In this document: positions 1 to 8,058 of the stretch, one piece after another
Numbering within the stretch: the first letter of the stretch is position 1
How the letters are laid out: each line of letters starts with the position of its first letter
Assembly (NCBI GenBank): GCA_947565875.1
Contig: CANOHR010000002.1
Coordinates: 1 to 31,790 of the forward strand
Direction of reading: 5' to 3'
Source: an uncultured Pseudoflavonifractor sp.
GTDB lineage: Bacteria > Bacillota > Clostridia > Oscillospirales > Oscillospiraceae
Length of the DNA: 31,790 bases
Translations under genes and position numbers: made by a program
Notes under the pieces: model-generated
Database searches by the model: none
What the model was told of the DNA's origin: nothing
The model's input: the letters and a program-made list of their open reading frames with translations, nothing else

Positions 1-8
1 CTCAACAA

Positions 9-42
9 CACAAAAATGAAAAAGGCTGTTTTTGTGCTTTTT
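9..42 (+). terminator. Possible weak terminator of a gene upstream of the window
   Basis: CACAAAAA (9-16) can pair with TTTTTGTG (29-36), followed by a run of T at 38-42. The stem is AT-rich and weak, and no gene end is visible before it, so this is only a candidate. Confidence 0.25.
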
Positions 43-105
43 GGGCCGTTCCTCCCCTCCCACTGAAACTGCCAACAAAAAAATGAGGGCCTGACCATTC
101 TGTCC

Positions 106-134
106 TTGACCTTTCCCCCGTTTGGTTGTATAAT
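106..134 (+). promoter_or_regulatory. glgB promoter (TTGACC-17-TATAAT)
   Basis: A near-consensus -35 box TTGACC (106-111) and a perfect -10 box TATAAT (129-134) are separated by 17 bases. Transcription would start near 141, leaving a leader of about 100 T-rich bases before glgB at 245. No other promoter of this quality was seen before glgC and glgD, so it probably drives all three genes. Confidence 0.8.
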
Positions 135-142
135 TTATACAA
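126..142. promoter_or_regulatory. 17-bp perfect dyad over the glgB -10 box (candidate operator)
   Basis: TTGTATAA (126-133) and TTATACAA (135-142) are exact inverted copies around T134. The dyad covers the whole -10 box and reaches the expected transcription start, the usual place for a repressor site. The protein that would bind is unknown. The AT-rich symmetry could partly be a by-product of the TATAAT box. Confidence 0.5.
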
Positions 143-244
143 ATCACCTAAAGTTTTCCCTTCTTTTTGTGTATGTTTTATAGTTCCCTTTTTCTTCCTT
201 CCTTTAATTTGTTATTTTTTACCAATTTCCATGGAGGTCATCTC

Positions 245-2239
245 ATGCCAACCAAAAAAATCTCCCCCGCCCCGTCTCCTCTGGATGCCTTTACCGCAGG
301 CCGCGCCACCCGTCTCCACGACTTTCTGGGCTGCCACCCGGCGACCCGGGGCGGCCGGGAGGGCTATGTTTTCCGGGTCTGGGCTCCCCATGCCGGAGCG
401 GTCCATATCATGGGGGATTTCAACGGCTGGGCGGAGGAGGCCTGCCCCATGGCTCCCATCGGCGCCGGCGTCTGGGAGGGCTTCGTGCCCGGGCTGGACC
501 GCTATGCCGCATATAAGTACGCCGTCCACACCGCCGACGGCCGGGTGCTGGCCAAGGCCGACCCCTTTGCCTTCCATGCCGAGACCCGGCCGGGGAACGC
601 CTCCAAGGTCTACGACCTGAGCGGCTACGGCTGGGGCGATGAAAAATGGCTGGAATGGCGAAAGGCCAACCCGGTCTACACCTCCCCCCTCAATATTTAT
701 GAGGTCCATCTGGGTTCCTGGCGGCGCACCGGAGCGGATGAATTTCTCTCCTACCGGGACATGGCGGAGTATCTGGTGCCCTATGTGAAAGAGATGGGCT
801 TCACCCATGTGGAGCTGATGCCCGTCACCGAGCACCCGCTGGATATGTCCTGGGGCTATCAGTGTACCGGCTACTTTGCCGCCACCAGCCGTTTCGGCAC
901 CCCCCACGACTTTATGTATCTGGTGGACCAGCTGCATCAGGCCGGCATTGGGGTGATTTTGGACTGGGTGCCCTCCCACTTCCCCAAGGACGGCTTTGGC
1001 CTTTATCAATTTGACGGCCAGCCCTGCTACGAGTACGCCGACCCCCGGAAAGGGGAGCATAAAGAGTGGGGCACCATGGTCTTTGACTATGGGAAAAATG
1101 AGGTCCGCTCCTTCCTCCTCTCCTCCGCTCTGTTCTGGCTGGAGCAGTATCATATTGACGGCCTGCGGGTGGATGCGGTGGCCTCCATGCTCTATCTGGA
1201 CTACAACCGTCAGGAGGGTGAATGGGTCCCCAACGTCTTTGGCGGCCACGAAAATCTGGAGGCGGTCAGCTTTCTTCAGGAATTGAACACCGCCGTCTTC
1301 GCCGCCCACCCGGATACGCTGATGATCGCCGAGGAGTCCACCGCCTGGCCCAACGTGACCAAGCCTGTGGGCAAGGGCGGGCTGGACGGCGGTCTGGGCT
1401 TCAACCTGAAGTGGAACATGGGCTGGATGAACGACGTGACCCATTACATCAAGCTGGACCCCTACTTCCGGCAATACAACCACCGGGACCTGACCTTCTC
1501 CTTCATGTACGCCTTCTCGGAAAACTTCGTCCTCCCCATGAGCCACGACGAGGTGGTCCACATGAAAGGCTCCCTCCTTAACAAGATCCCCGGAGAATAC
1601 ACCGGAAAATTTGCCGGCGTCCGGGCCTTTTACACCTATATGCTCACCCATCCGGGCAAAAAGCTGATGATGATGGGCAGCGAATTCGGCCAGTGGAACG
1701 AGTGGCATTACGAACACTCTCTGGACTGGCACCTGCTGGAGCAAAATCAGGAAAACCGGGATATGAAGGCCTTCTTCTCCGCCGCCAACAACCTCTATCT
1801 GGCCCGCAGGGAGCTGTGGGAGGAGGACTTTGACTGGCAGGGCTTCCAGTGGCTGGAAGCCGATGACGCCGGGGCCAATACCGTCTCCTTCCTCCGCCGG
1901 GACAAGGCCGGGAACTTTCTGGTGGTCCTTATCAACTTCTCCCCCGTCCACCGGAACGGCTACCGGGTGGGGGTCCCTGCGGGGGGAAAGTATCAGGTGC
2001 TCCTCAACTCCGATGACGCCGCCTTCGGCGGCAGCGGCCTTGGAAACAAAGGGCTGATCGCCAGCGAACCGGTCCCCTGCCATGACCAGGAGCAGTCCAT
2101 TCAGGTGGACCTGCCCCCCATGGCGGGCGTCATCCTGCGCTGCGCCAGAAAGAACCCCACCCGCAAGCCCAGGGCCGCCGGGGAGGAGAAGAAGAAAGCC
2201 CCGGCAAAGAAGGCCGTGGGAAAAGGAACAAAAAAGTAA
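245..2239 (+). CDS. glgB: 1,4-alpha-glucan branching enzyme GlgB
   Basis: This cytoplasmic enzyme cuts alpha-1,4 glucan chains and rejoins them as alpha-1,6 branches during glycogen synthesis. The 664-residue protein begins with a CBM48-like beta-sandwich (about residues 25-125, including VFRVWAPHAGAVHIMGDFNGW-type sequence), then a GH13 barrel. The GH13 signature regions are DWVPSHFP (D240), GLRVDAV with nucleophile D310, IAEEST with acid/base E363, and SHDEVVH with D435. The 53-residue nucleophile-to-acid spacing matches E. coli GlgB. The protein is shorter than E. coli GlgB (728 residues) because it lacks the extra N-terminal module, as is usual in Firmicutes. The ATG at 245 is chosen because GGAGGT (233-238) lies 6 bases before it; the longer frame from a TTG at 167 has no ribosome binding site. 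An unusual lysine/alanine-rich tail (about 634-664) ends the protein. It is the first gene of the glgBCD group. Confidence 0.97.
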   Translation: MPTKKISPAPSPLDAFTAGRATRLHDFLGCHPATRGGREGYVFRVWAPHAGAVHIMGDFNGWAEEACPMAPIGAGVWEGFVPGLDRYAAYKYAVHTADGRVLAKADPFAFHAETRPGNASKVYDLSGYGWGDEKWLEWRKANPVYTSPLNIYEVHLGSWRRTGADEFLSYRDMAEYLVPYVKEMGFTHVELMPVTEHPLDMSWGYQCTGYFAATSRFGTPHDFMYLVDQLHQAGIGVILDWVPSHFPKDGFGLYQFDGQPCYEYADPRKGEHKEWGTMVFDYGKNEVRSFLLSSALFWLEQYHIDGLRVDAVASMLYLDYNRQEGEWVPNVFGGHENLEAVSFLQELNTAVFAAHPDTLMIAEESTAWPNVTKPVGKGGLDGGLGFNLKWNMGWMNDVTHYIKLDPYFRQYNHRDLTFSFMYAFSENFVLPMSHDEVVHMKGSLLNKIPGEYTGKFAGVRAFYTYMLTHPGKKLMMMGSEFGQWNEWHYEHSLDWHLLEQNQENRDMKAFFSAANNLYLARRELWEEDFDWQGFQWLEADDAGANTVSFLRRDKAGNFLVVLINFSPVHRNGYRVGVPAGGKYQVLLNSDDAAFGGSGLGNKGLIASEPVPCHDQEQSIQVDLPPMAGVILRCARKNPTRKPRAAGEEKKKAPAKKAVGKGTKK

Positions 2240-2366
2240 GCCGTCTTTTGTCGGAAGGCGGAGCGCACATACCACTCTCCCGCCTCCCCCCATGAAGCAA
2301 TCCAGACACCTGTCTGCTTGTTATCGTTGTTTCCCCGCTCTTATCAATCATCGAGGTGATCGAAAC

Positions 2367-3572
2367 GTGAAAAAGGAATGTGTTGCCATGCTGCTGGCCG
2401 GCGGCCAGGGCAGCCGGTTGAAGGCCCTGACCAGTAAGGTGGCCAAACCGGCCGTCCCCTTTGGGGGCAAATACCGCATCATCGACTTCCCCCTTTCCAA
2501 CTGCGTCAACTCGGGCATTGACACCGTGGGCGTACTGACCCAGTACAAACCCCAGGAGCTGAACGCATACATAGGCTCCGGCCTGCCTTGGGACCTGGAC
2601 GTGTCCGACGGCGGGGTCCATGTGCTCCCCCCCTATGTTCAGGAGGACGAGAAGGGCAGCTGGTACAAGGGCACCGCCAACGCCATCTATCAGAATCTGG
2701 ACTTTCTGGAGCAGTACGACCCTGAATACGTCCTGATTTTGTCGGGGGACCATATCTACAAAATGGACTATTCCCAGATGCTGGCCCGCCATAAGGCGGC
2801 GGGGGCGGCCTGCACCATCTCGGTGATGGAGGTCCCCTTGGAGGAGGCCTCTCGCTTCGGTATCATGAACGTGGATGAAAACGACAACGTCTATGAGTTT
2901 GAAGAGAAGCCCAAAAAGCCCAAGAGCAATCTGGCCTCCATGGGCATCTATATCTTCACCTGGAGCAAGCTGCGGGACTATCTGATCGCAGACGAGAAGG
3001 ACGAAAAGAGCAGCAACGACTTCGGCAAAAACGTCATTCCCGCCATGCTGGCCGCCGGGGAGGTCATGACCGCCTACCGCTTCCGGGGCTACTGGAAGGA
3101 CGTGGGCACCATCGACTCGCTGTGGAACGCCAACATGGATATGCTGGCCCCCAACGGCTCTTTGGATATCGATGACCCCGACTGGCCCATCTACGCCCGG
3201 GTCTCGGCCCGGCCGCCCCATTTCACCGGCGGAAAAGCGGAGATCACCCACTCCCTGGTCACCAGCGGCGATGAGATCTACGGAACGGTGGACCACTCCG
3301 TCCTTTTCCACTCTGTGACCGTGGAGGAGGGCGCCACCGTCCGTTACTCCATCCTCATGCCCGGCGCAGTGGTAAAGAAAGGCGCCGTGGTGGAATACGC
3401 CATCGTGGCCGAGCGCTCCGTCATCGGGGAGGATGCCCATGTGGGCGGCGACAGGACCGATGAGGAGGACTGGGGCATCGCCGTGGTGGCCCAGGACCTG
3501 AAGGTGGGCGACGGCGCCCAGGTGGCAAGCGGCGCCATGATCACGAGAAATGTGAAGGGGGTGATGGCATGA
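2367..3572 (+). CDS. glgC: Glucose-1-phosphate adenylyltransferase, catalytic subunit GlgC
   Basis: GlgC makes ADP-glucose from ATP and glucose-1-phosphate, the committed step of bacterial glycogen synthesis. The 401-residue protein has an N-terminal nucleotidyltransferase domain with LLAGGQGSRL, AKPAVPFGGKYRIIDFPLSN and GTANAIYQN. It also has the metal/catalytic loop LSGDHIYKMDY (D128), the sugar-phosphate lysine region FEEKP (K181) and GYWKDVGT (W243-D245). A left-handed beta-helix of hexapeptide-like repeats follows (about 295-400). The start is a GTG with GAGGTG (2353-2358) 8 bases upstream. An in-frame extension further upstream overlaps glgB and has no family similarity. The 127-base gap from glgB holds no convincing terminator. 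The stop overlaps the glgD start as ATGA. Confidence 0.96.
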   Translation: MKKECVAMLLAGGQGSRLKALTSKVAKPAVPFGGKYRIIDFPLSNCVNSGIDTVGVLTQYKPQELNAYIGSGLPWDLDVSDGGVHVLPPYVQEDEKGSWYKGTANAIYQNLDFLEQYDPEYVLILSGDHIYKMDYSQMLARHKAAGAACTISVMEVPLEEASRFGIMNVDENDNVYEFEEKPKKPKSNLASMGIYIFTWSKLRDYLIADEKDEKSSNDFGKNVIPAMLAAGEVMTAYRFRGYWKDVGTIDSLWNANMDMLAPNGSLDIDDPDWPIYARVSARPPHFTGGKAEITHSLVTSGDEIYGTVDHSVLFHSVTVEEGATVRYSILMPGAVVKKGAVVEYAIVAERSVIGEDAHVGGDRTDEEDWGIAVVAQDLKVGDGAQVASGAMITRNVKGVMA

Positions 3573-4681
3573 ACGACCTTCACGGCATCATTTTCGCCTA
3601 TCGGGAAAGTCCCGAACTGCGGGAGCTGACCCGTATCCGCAACGCCTGCTCGGTGCCCTACGGCGGCCGGTACAGGCTCATCGATTTTGCCCTTTCCAAC
3701 CTGGTCAATGCCGGCGTCAGCGATGTGGGCATCATCGTCTATAACTCCTACCAGTCCCTGCTGGACCATGTGGGCTCCGGAAAGGACTGGGATCTAAGCC
3801 GCAAACGGGGCGGACTGCGCATCCTGCCCCCCTTCAGCTTCTCGGGCAAGCATCACGGCAACCGTTATCAGGGCCGGATGGACGCTCTTGCCGGGGTCTA
3901 CTCCTACCTTCAGGACATCCGGCAGGACTATGTGATCCTCTCCTCCGGCGATTTGGCAGCCAACCTGCCCATTGCCGAGGCCTTTGAACGCCACCTTGCC
4001 ACCCACGCCGACATCACCGCCGTTACCGCTTCCAAAACCACGGCAGACCCCCGGCTGACCACCTTCTTCACCACCGATGCCGAAGGGCGGGTCACCGATG
4101 TGGAGGTAGGCCCCGCCGCCCCCACAGGGCAGGCCGGTCTGGAGACCTATATCCTCTCCAAGTCCCTGCTGCTGACGCTGGTGGACCAGTGCGCCTCCCA
4201 CGACGTGCCTTCCTTCAGTCAGGGGGTGCTGCAAAACAATACCCGGCTGGATGTGCGCACCTTCCTCTTTGACGGCTACGCCGCCCAGATCCAGACCGTG
4301 GTGGGCTATTACGCCCGGAGCATGGAGCTGCTGGACCCCGCCGTCCGCTCCTCCCTCTTCCGCACCGACCGGCCCATCCGCACCAAGGACCAGGCCAACC
4401 CCTCGGTGTACTACGGACCGGAGGCCCGCTCGATGAACTCTCTGGTATCCGACGGCAGCATCGTGGAGGGTACCGTCATCAACTCCATCCTCTCCCGAGG
4501 CGTCCGGGTGGAAAAGGGAGCGGTGGTGGAAAACTGTATCCTGATGCAGCGCACCGCCGTCCAGCCCGGCGCCACACTGCGCCATGTCATCGCCGATAAG
4601 AACGTCCGGATCAATCCGGGCCGGATGCTGATGGGCCACGAGACCTATCCTCTGGTGATCCCCAAAAACGAGATCGTATAA
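3569..4681 (+). CDS. glgD: GlgD, catalytically degenerate ADP-glucose pyrophosphorylase-like subunit
   Basis: This 370-residue paralogue of GlgC pairs with it in Firmicutes and is known to modulate GlgC activity. The fold is kept: RNACSVPYGGRYRLIDFALSN near the N-terminus and a C-terminal beta-helix with SLVSDGSIVEGTVINS-type repeats. Key active-site motifs are lost. The AGGxGxRL loop is replaced by FAYRESPEL, the SGDHIYKMDY loop reads SSGDLAANL, and there is no FEEKP or GYWKDVGT. The protein is therefore very likely non-catalytic or weakly active by itself. It starts at an ATG inside the glgC stop (ATGA overlap) with AAGGGGG (3555-3561) 7 bases before, implying translational coupling and a fixed ratio with GlgC. 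A strong hairpin terminator follows at once. Confidence 0.95.
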   Translation: MNDLHGIIFAYRESPELRELTRIRNACSVPYGGRYRLIDFALSNLVNAGVSDVGIIVYNSYQSLLDHVGSGKDWDLSRKRGGLRILPPFSFSGKHHGNRYQGRMDALAGVYSYLQDIRQDYVILSSGDLAANLPIAEAFERHLATHADITAVTASKTTADPRLTTFFTTDAEGRVTDVEVGPAAPTGQAGLETYILSKSLLLTLVDQCASHDVPSFSQGVLQNNTRLDVRTFLFDGYAAQIQTVVGYYARSMELLDPAVRSSLFRTDRPIRTKDQANPSVYYGPEARSMNSLVSDGSIVEGTVINSILSRGVRVEKGAVVENCILMQRTAVQPGATLRHVIADKNVRINPGRMLMGHETYPLVIPKNEIV

Positions 4682-4688
4682 GCAAAGA

Positions 4689-4727
4689 CTGTGGGGCGCA
4701 CCCTGCGGCACGCCCCACAGCCTTTTT
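4689..4727 (+). terminator. Rho-independent terminator after glgD
   Basis: CTGTGGGGCG (4689-4698) pairs perfectly with CGCCCCACAG (4711-4720) around a 12-base loop, followed by a T run at 4723-4727. It should end or attenuate the glgBCD transcript before the peptidase gene. Confidence 0.85.
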
Positions 4728-4757
4728 ATCCAACCCAGGCAAAAGGAGAAATTTACC

Positions 4758-6461
4758 GTGAAATTTCATGAGATGCCCTACCAGCGCCCCGATCCGGGGG
4801 TGCTGAAAAGCCGGCTGACCGCCCTTACCGAACGGCTGAAGAAGGCAGACAGCTATGAAGCGGCCAAAGCCGTCTTTTTGGAGATGGAAACACTGCAAAA
4901 GCACATTGAGACCATGCAGACGCTGTCCTCCATCCGCCACTCCATCGACACCCGGGACGCCTTCTACGATGGGGAGGAAAAATTCTGGAACGAGGCCGGA
5001 CCGGAGCTGGAGGCCTACCTTCAGGACTGGACAAAGGCCATGCTGGACTCCCCCTTCCGCCTCCGGTTCGCCGGGGAATACGGCCAGGTGATGTTCCTCA
5101 ACGCCGAGATCGCCCTGAAAACCTTCTCCCCGGAGATCATTCCGGAGCTGCAGCAGGAGAATGATCTGACCCAGGAATATGAAAAGCTGCTGGCCTCCGC
5201 CCAAATCCCCTTTGAAGGGCAGAGCTACACCCTCTCCCAGCTGACCCCCTTCAAATCCGATCCCGATGACGCCCGCCGTCTGGCGGCCTGGAAGGCAGAG
5301 GGGCAGTGGTATAAGGACAACCAGACCCGGCTGGACGATATCTATGACCGGCTGGTCCGCCTTCGGGACGCCATGGGCAAAAAGCTGGGGTATGAGGGCT
5401 ATACCGCTCTGGGCTATTACCGGATGGGCCGTAACTGCTACACCAAGGAGGACGTGGAGAAATTCCGCTCCGCCGTGGTCCAATATCTGGTCCCCGTGGC
5501 CGACAGCATTTACAAAGCCCAGGCCCGGCGGCTGGGCAAGGAATACCCCATGAGCTTTGCCGACAACGCTTTGGAGTTCCGCTCGGGCAACCCCAGGCCC
5601 GTTGGCACGGCGGAGGACATTCTGGCCCAGGGCCGGAAGTTTTACGATGAACTGTCTCCCGAGACCAGCCTCTTCTTCCGCACCATGCTGGAAGGGGAGC
5701 TTTTGGACGTGCTCTCCACGCCGGGCAAGGCCGGCGGCGGCTACTGCACCTTCCTCCCCGACCATCGGGTGCCCTTTATCTTCGCCAACTTCAACGGCAC
5801 CCAGGGGGATGTGGAGGTGGTCACCCACGAGGCCGGCCACGCCTTTGACTGCTGGCTGAACCGGGACCGGGTGCCCACAAGCTATGTCTGGCCCACCATG
5901 GAGGCCTGCGAGGTACACTCCATGTCCATGGAGTTTATCGCCTGGCCCTGGGCGGAGGGCTTCTTCGGCCCCGATGCCCGGAAGTTCCGGTACAGCCATC
6001 TGGCCGCCGCCCTCACCTTCATCCCCTACGGCACGCTGGTGGACCATTTCCAGCACGAGGTCTATGCCCGTCCCGATATGACCCCCGCCCAGCGCCACGG
6101 GGTCTGGAAGGAGCTTTTGGGGGTGTATATGCCCTGGATGAAACTGGACGGGGATATCCCCTTCTACGCCGAGGGGCAGGGCTGGCAGCGGCAGCACCAT
6201 ATCTACTCCAGTCCCTTCTACTACATTGACTACTGTCTGGCCCAGACGGTGGCGCTGCAATTCTGGGCCATGCTTCAGGAGGACCGGCCTGCCGCCTGGG
6301 AGAAATACCTGGCCTACACCCGTCAGGGGGGCAGCGAGACCTTCACCCGTCTTCTGGAAAACGCCGGGCTGGAAAGCCCCTTTGAGCCTCATTGCCTTCA
6401 GGCCGTCTGCGAAAAGGCCGGCCGGTGGCTGGCGGCCTATGACCTGACCGGCATCCTGTAA
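4758..6461 (+). CDS. M3-family zinc oligoendopeptidase (PepF-like)
   Basis: This is a cytoplasmic zinc metallopeptidase expected to cut short peptides. The 567-residue length and composition match M3 oligoendopeptidases of the PepF type. The metal site is clear: HEAGH with H357, E358 and H361, and the third ligand E385 in ACEVHSMSMEF, 24 residues further. The C-terminal YIDYCLAQTVALQFW region is also typical. No signal peptide or membrane segment is seen. The start is a GTG with AAGGAG (4743-4748) 9 bases before; a later ATG at 4773 is possible but worse placed. It sits between glgD's terminator and glgA, with only 39 bases to glgA, so these two may share a transcript. No separate promoter was found, so expression may rely on read-through. 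Its presence among glycogen genes has no obvious metabolic logic. Confidence 0.93.
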   Translation: MKFHEMPYQRPDPGVLKSRLTALTERLKKADSYEAAKAVFLEMETLQKHIETMQTLSSIRHSIDTRDAFYDGEEKFWNEAGPELEAYLQDWTKAMLDSPFRLRFAGEYGQVMFLNAEIALKTFSPEIIPELQQENDLTQEYEKLLASAQIPFEGQSYTLSQLTPFKSDPDDARRLAAWKAEGQWYKDNQTRLDDIYDRLVRLRDAMGKKLGYEGYTALGYYRMGRNCYTKEDVEKFRSAVVQYLVPVADSIYKAQARRLGKEYPMSFADNALEFRSGNPRPVGTAEDILAQGRKFYDELSPETSLFFRTMLEGELLDVLSTPGKAGGGYCTFLPDHRVPFIFANFNGTQGDVEVVTHEAGHAFDCWLNRDRVPTSYVWPTMEACEVHSMSMEFIAWPWAEGFFGPDARKFRYSHLAAALTFIPYGTLVDHFQHEVYARPDMTPAQRHGVWKELLGVYMPWMKLDGDIPFYAEGQGWQRQHHIYSSPFYYIDYCLAQTVALQFWAMLQEDRPAAWEKYLAYTRQGGSETFTRLLENAGLESPFEPHCLQAVCEKAGRWLAAYDLTGIL

Positions 6462-6500
6462 CCCCCTTTCCACCCACTTTCATGTATCCGGGAGGTCACC

Positions 6501-7937
6501 ATGAACATCCTCTTTGCCTCATCCGAAGTCGCTCCCTTTATCAAGTCCGGCGGGCTGGCCGACGTGGCCGGCTCTCTCCCCCAGGCTCTGGCCCGGCTGG
6601 GCCATGACGTGCGGGTCATGCTCCCTCTCTACGAGGGCATCGGAGAAGACTGGCGGGCACAGATGACCTATCTGCAAAATTTCAGCGTCCATCTGGCCTG
6701 GCGGACTCCCTACTGCGGCATCTTTGAACTGAAACGGGACGGGGTCACCTACTACTTCGTGGACAACGAATACTATTTCAAGCGAAGCGGCATTTACGGC
6801 CACTATGACGATGCCGAGCGGTTCGCCTTTTTCTCCCGTGCGGTCATCGAATCCCCCGGCCATCTGGGCTTCTCCCCCGACGTCATCCACTGCAACGACT
6901 GGCAGACCGCCCTTGTGCCCATCTATCTTCTGGAAGAGCGGCAGCGGGTGCCCGAGCTGATGGGAGCCAGAAGCGTTTTCACCATCCACAACATCGAATA
7001 TCAGGGCCGTTACGGCCGGGACCTTCTGACCGACCTCTTCGGCCTGCCGGGCGGCTATTTCCACGAGAGGATGCTCTCCTACTATGGGGATATCAACCTG
7101 ATGAAAGGCGGCATCTACGCCGCCGACTATGTGACCACCGTCTCCCCCACCTATGCCCAGGAGATCCGTTACGATTTCTATGCCCACGGTCTGGCCGGGG
7201 TCATCGCCGACAACGCCCACAAGCTGCGGGGCATCCTCAACGGCATCGATGTGGGGCGTTACGACCCCTGGCGGGACCAGCGGCTGCCCCGCCTCTTCAA
7301 CGCCAGACAGCTCAAGGGGAAAAAGGACTGCAAGGCCGCTTTGCAGGCGCTGGCGGGGCTGACTATGGACCCCAACGTCCCCGTCATCGGCTGTGTCTCC
7401 CGTCTGGTCCCCCACAAGGGCTTTGACCTGGTGGTGGACGCCCTGCCCGAGCTTATGGCCACCGGAGCCCAGATGGTGGTCCTCGGCACCGGAGAGTGGC
7501 GGTATGAGGAGGCCTTCCGTACCGCCGCCTGGCAGTATCCGGGCCGGTTCTCCGCCCAGATCATGTACTCCGACGCCGTCTCCACCGCCATCTACGGCGG
7601 CGCCGATTTGTTCCTCATGCCCTCGGTATCTGAGCCATGCGGCCTTTCCCAGATGATCGCCATGCGCTACGGCACGCTGCCCATCGTCCGGGAGACCGGC
7701 GGGCTGAAGGACTCTGTACAGCCCTGGAACAAGTTTACCGGGGAGGGCACCGGCTTTACTTTTACAAATGTAGATAAAGGTGACATGGTCTGGGTCACCC
7801 GTCAGGCGGTGGAGCTGTACCACGCCGACCCCAAGGCCTGGAAACAGCTCCAGCAAAACGCCATGACCGCCGACTTTTCCTGGGATGCCTCGGCAAAGCA
7901 GTATGAGGAGGTCTACGGCTGGGTCTCCGGGACATAG
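6501..7937 (+). CDS. glgA: Glycogen synthase GlgA (ADP-glucose)
   Basis: GlgA transfers glucose from ADP-glucose to the non-reducing end of glycogen in the cytoplasm. The 478-residue GT5 enzyme has both Rossmann domains. The N-terminal ADP-glucose loop KSGGLADV starts at K15. HCNDWQTAL and TIHNIEYQGRYG lie in the first half, SRLVPHKGFDLV opens the second domain, and SEPCGLSQ carries the catalytic-region glutamate E378. Both K15 and E378 sit almost exactly where E. coli GlgA has K15 and E377. The ATG is preceded by GGAGGT (6491-6496). One stretch, 7755-7790, is AT-rich in an otherwise GC-rich gene and contains TACAAATGTA. The gene ends at a bidirectional terminator facing the CarD-like gene. 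Confidence 0.97.
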   Translation: MNILFASSEVAPFIKSGGLADVAGSLPQALARLGHDVRVMLPLYEGIGEDWRAQMTYLQNFSVHLAWRTPYCGIFELKRDGVTYYFVDNEYYFKRSGIYGHYDDAERFAFFSRAVIESPGHLGFSPDVIHCNDWQTALVPIYLLEERQRVPELMGARSVFTIHNIEYQGRYGRDLLTDLFGLPGGYFHERMLSYYGDINLMKGGIYAADYVTTVSPTYAQEIRYDFYAHGLAGVIADNAHKLRGILNGIDVGRYDPWRDQRLPRLFNARQLKGKKDCKAALQALAGLTMDPNVPVIGCVSRLVPHKGFDLVVDALPELMATGAQMVVLGTGEWRYEEAFRTAAWQYPGRFSAQIMYSDAVSTAIYGGADLFLMPSVSEPCGLSQMIAMRYGTLPIVRETGGLKDSVQPWNKFTGEGTGFTFTNVDKGDMVWVTRQAVELYHADPKAWKQLQQNAMTADFSWDASAKQYEEVYGWVSGT

Positions 7938-7950
7938 CAGACATAAAAAT

Positions 7951-8015
7951 GCCGGGCAAAAGCCTGTTTTTTGCAAGGAGATCCCTCCAAAACAGCATCT
8001 TTTGCCCGGCTTTTT
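7951..8015. terminator. Bidirectional terminator between glgA and the convergent CarD-like gene
   Basis: GCCGGGCAAAAG (7951-7962) pairs with CTTTTGCCCGGC (7999-8010). An inner CTGTTTT/AAAACAG pairing (7964-7970 with 7989-7995) extends the hairpin. A T run (8011-8015) follows on the plus strand, and AAAAA (7945-7949) gives a T run on the minus strand, so it can serve both converging genes. Confidence 0.85.
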
Positions 8016-8058
8016 GACCCGTTTCCGGCCCTCTTCCGGCTGAAGCAGGCGTTTGTTT

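Noticed and set aside
167..244. N-terminal extension of GlgB
   Set aside because: It starts at TTG with no ribosome binding site, is hydrophobic and unlike GlgB, and a good GGAGGT-ATG pair follows at 233-247.
2082..2366. Upstream in-frame extension of GlgC
   Set aside because: It overlaps the end of glgB, is rich in Arg/Pro, and the GTG at 2367 has a proper ribosome binding site and matches the family N-terminus.
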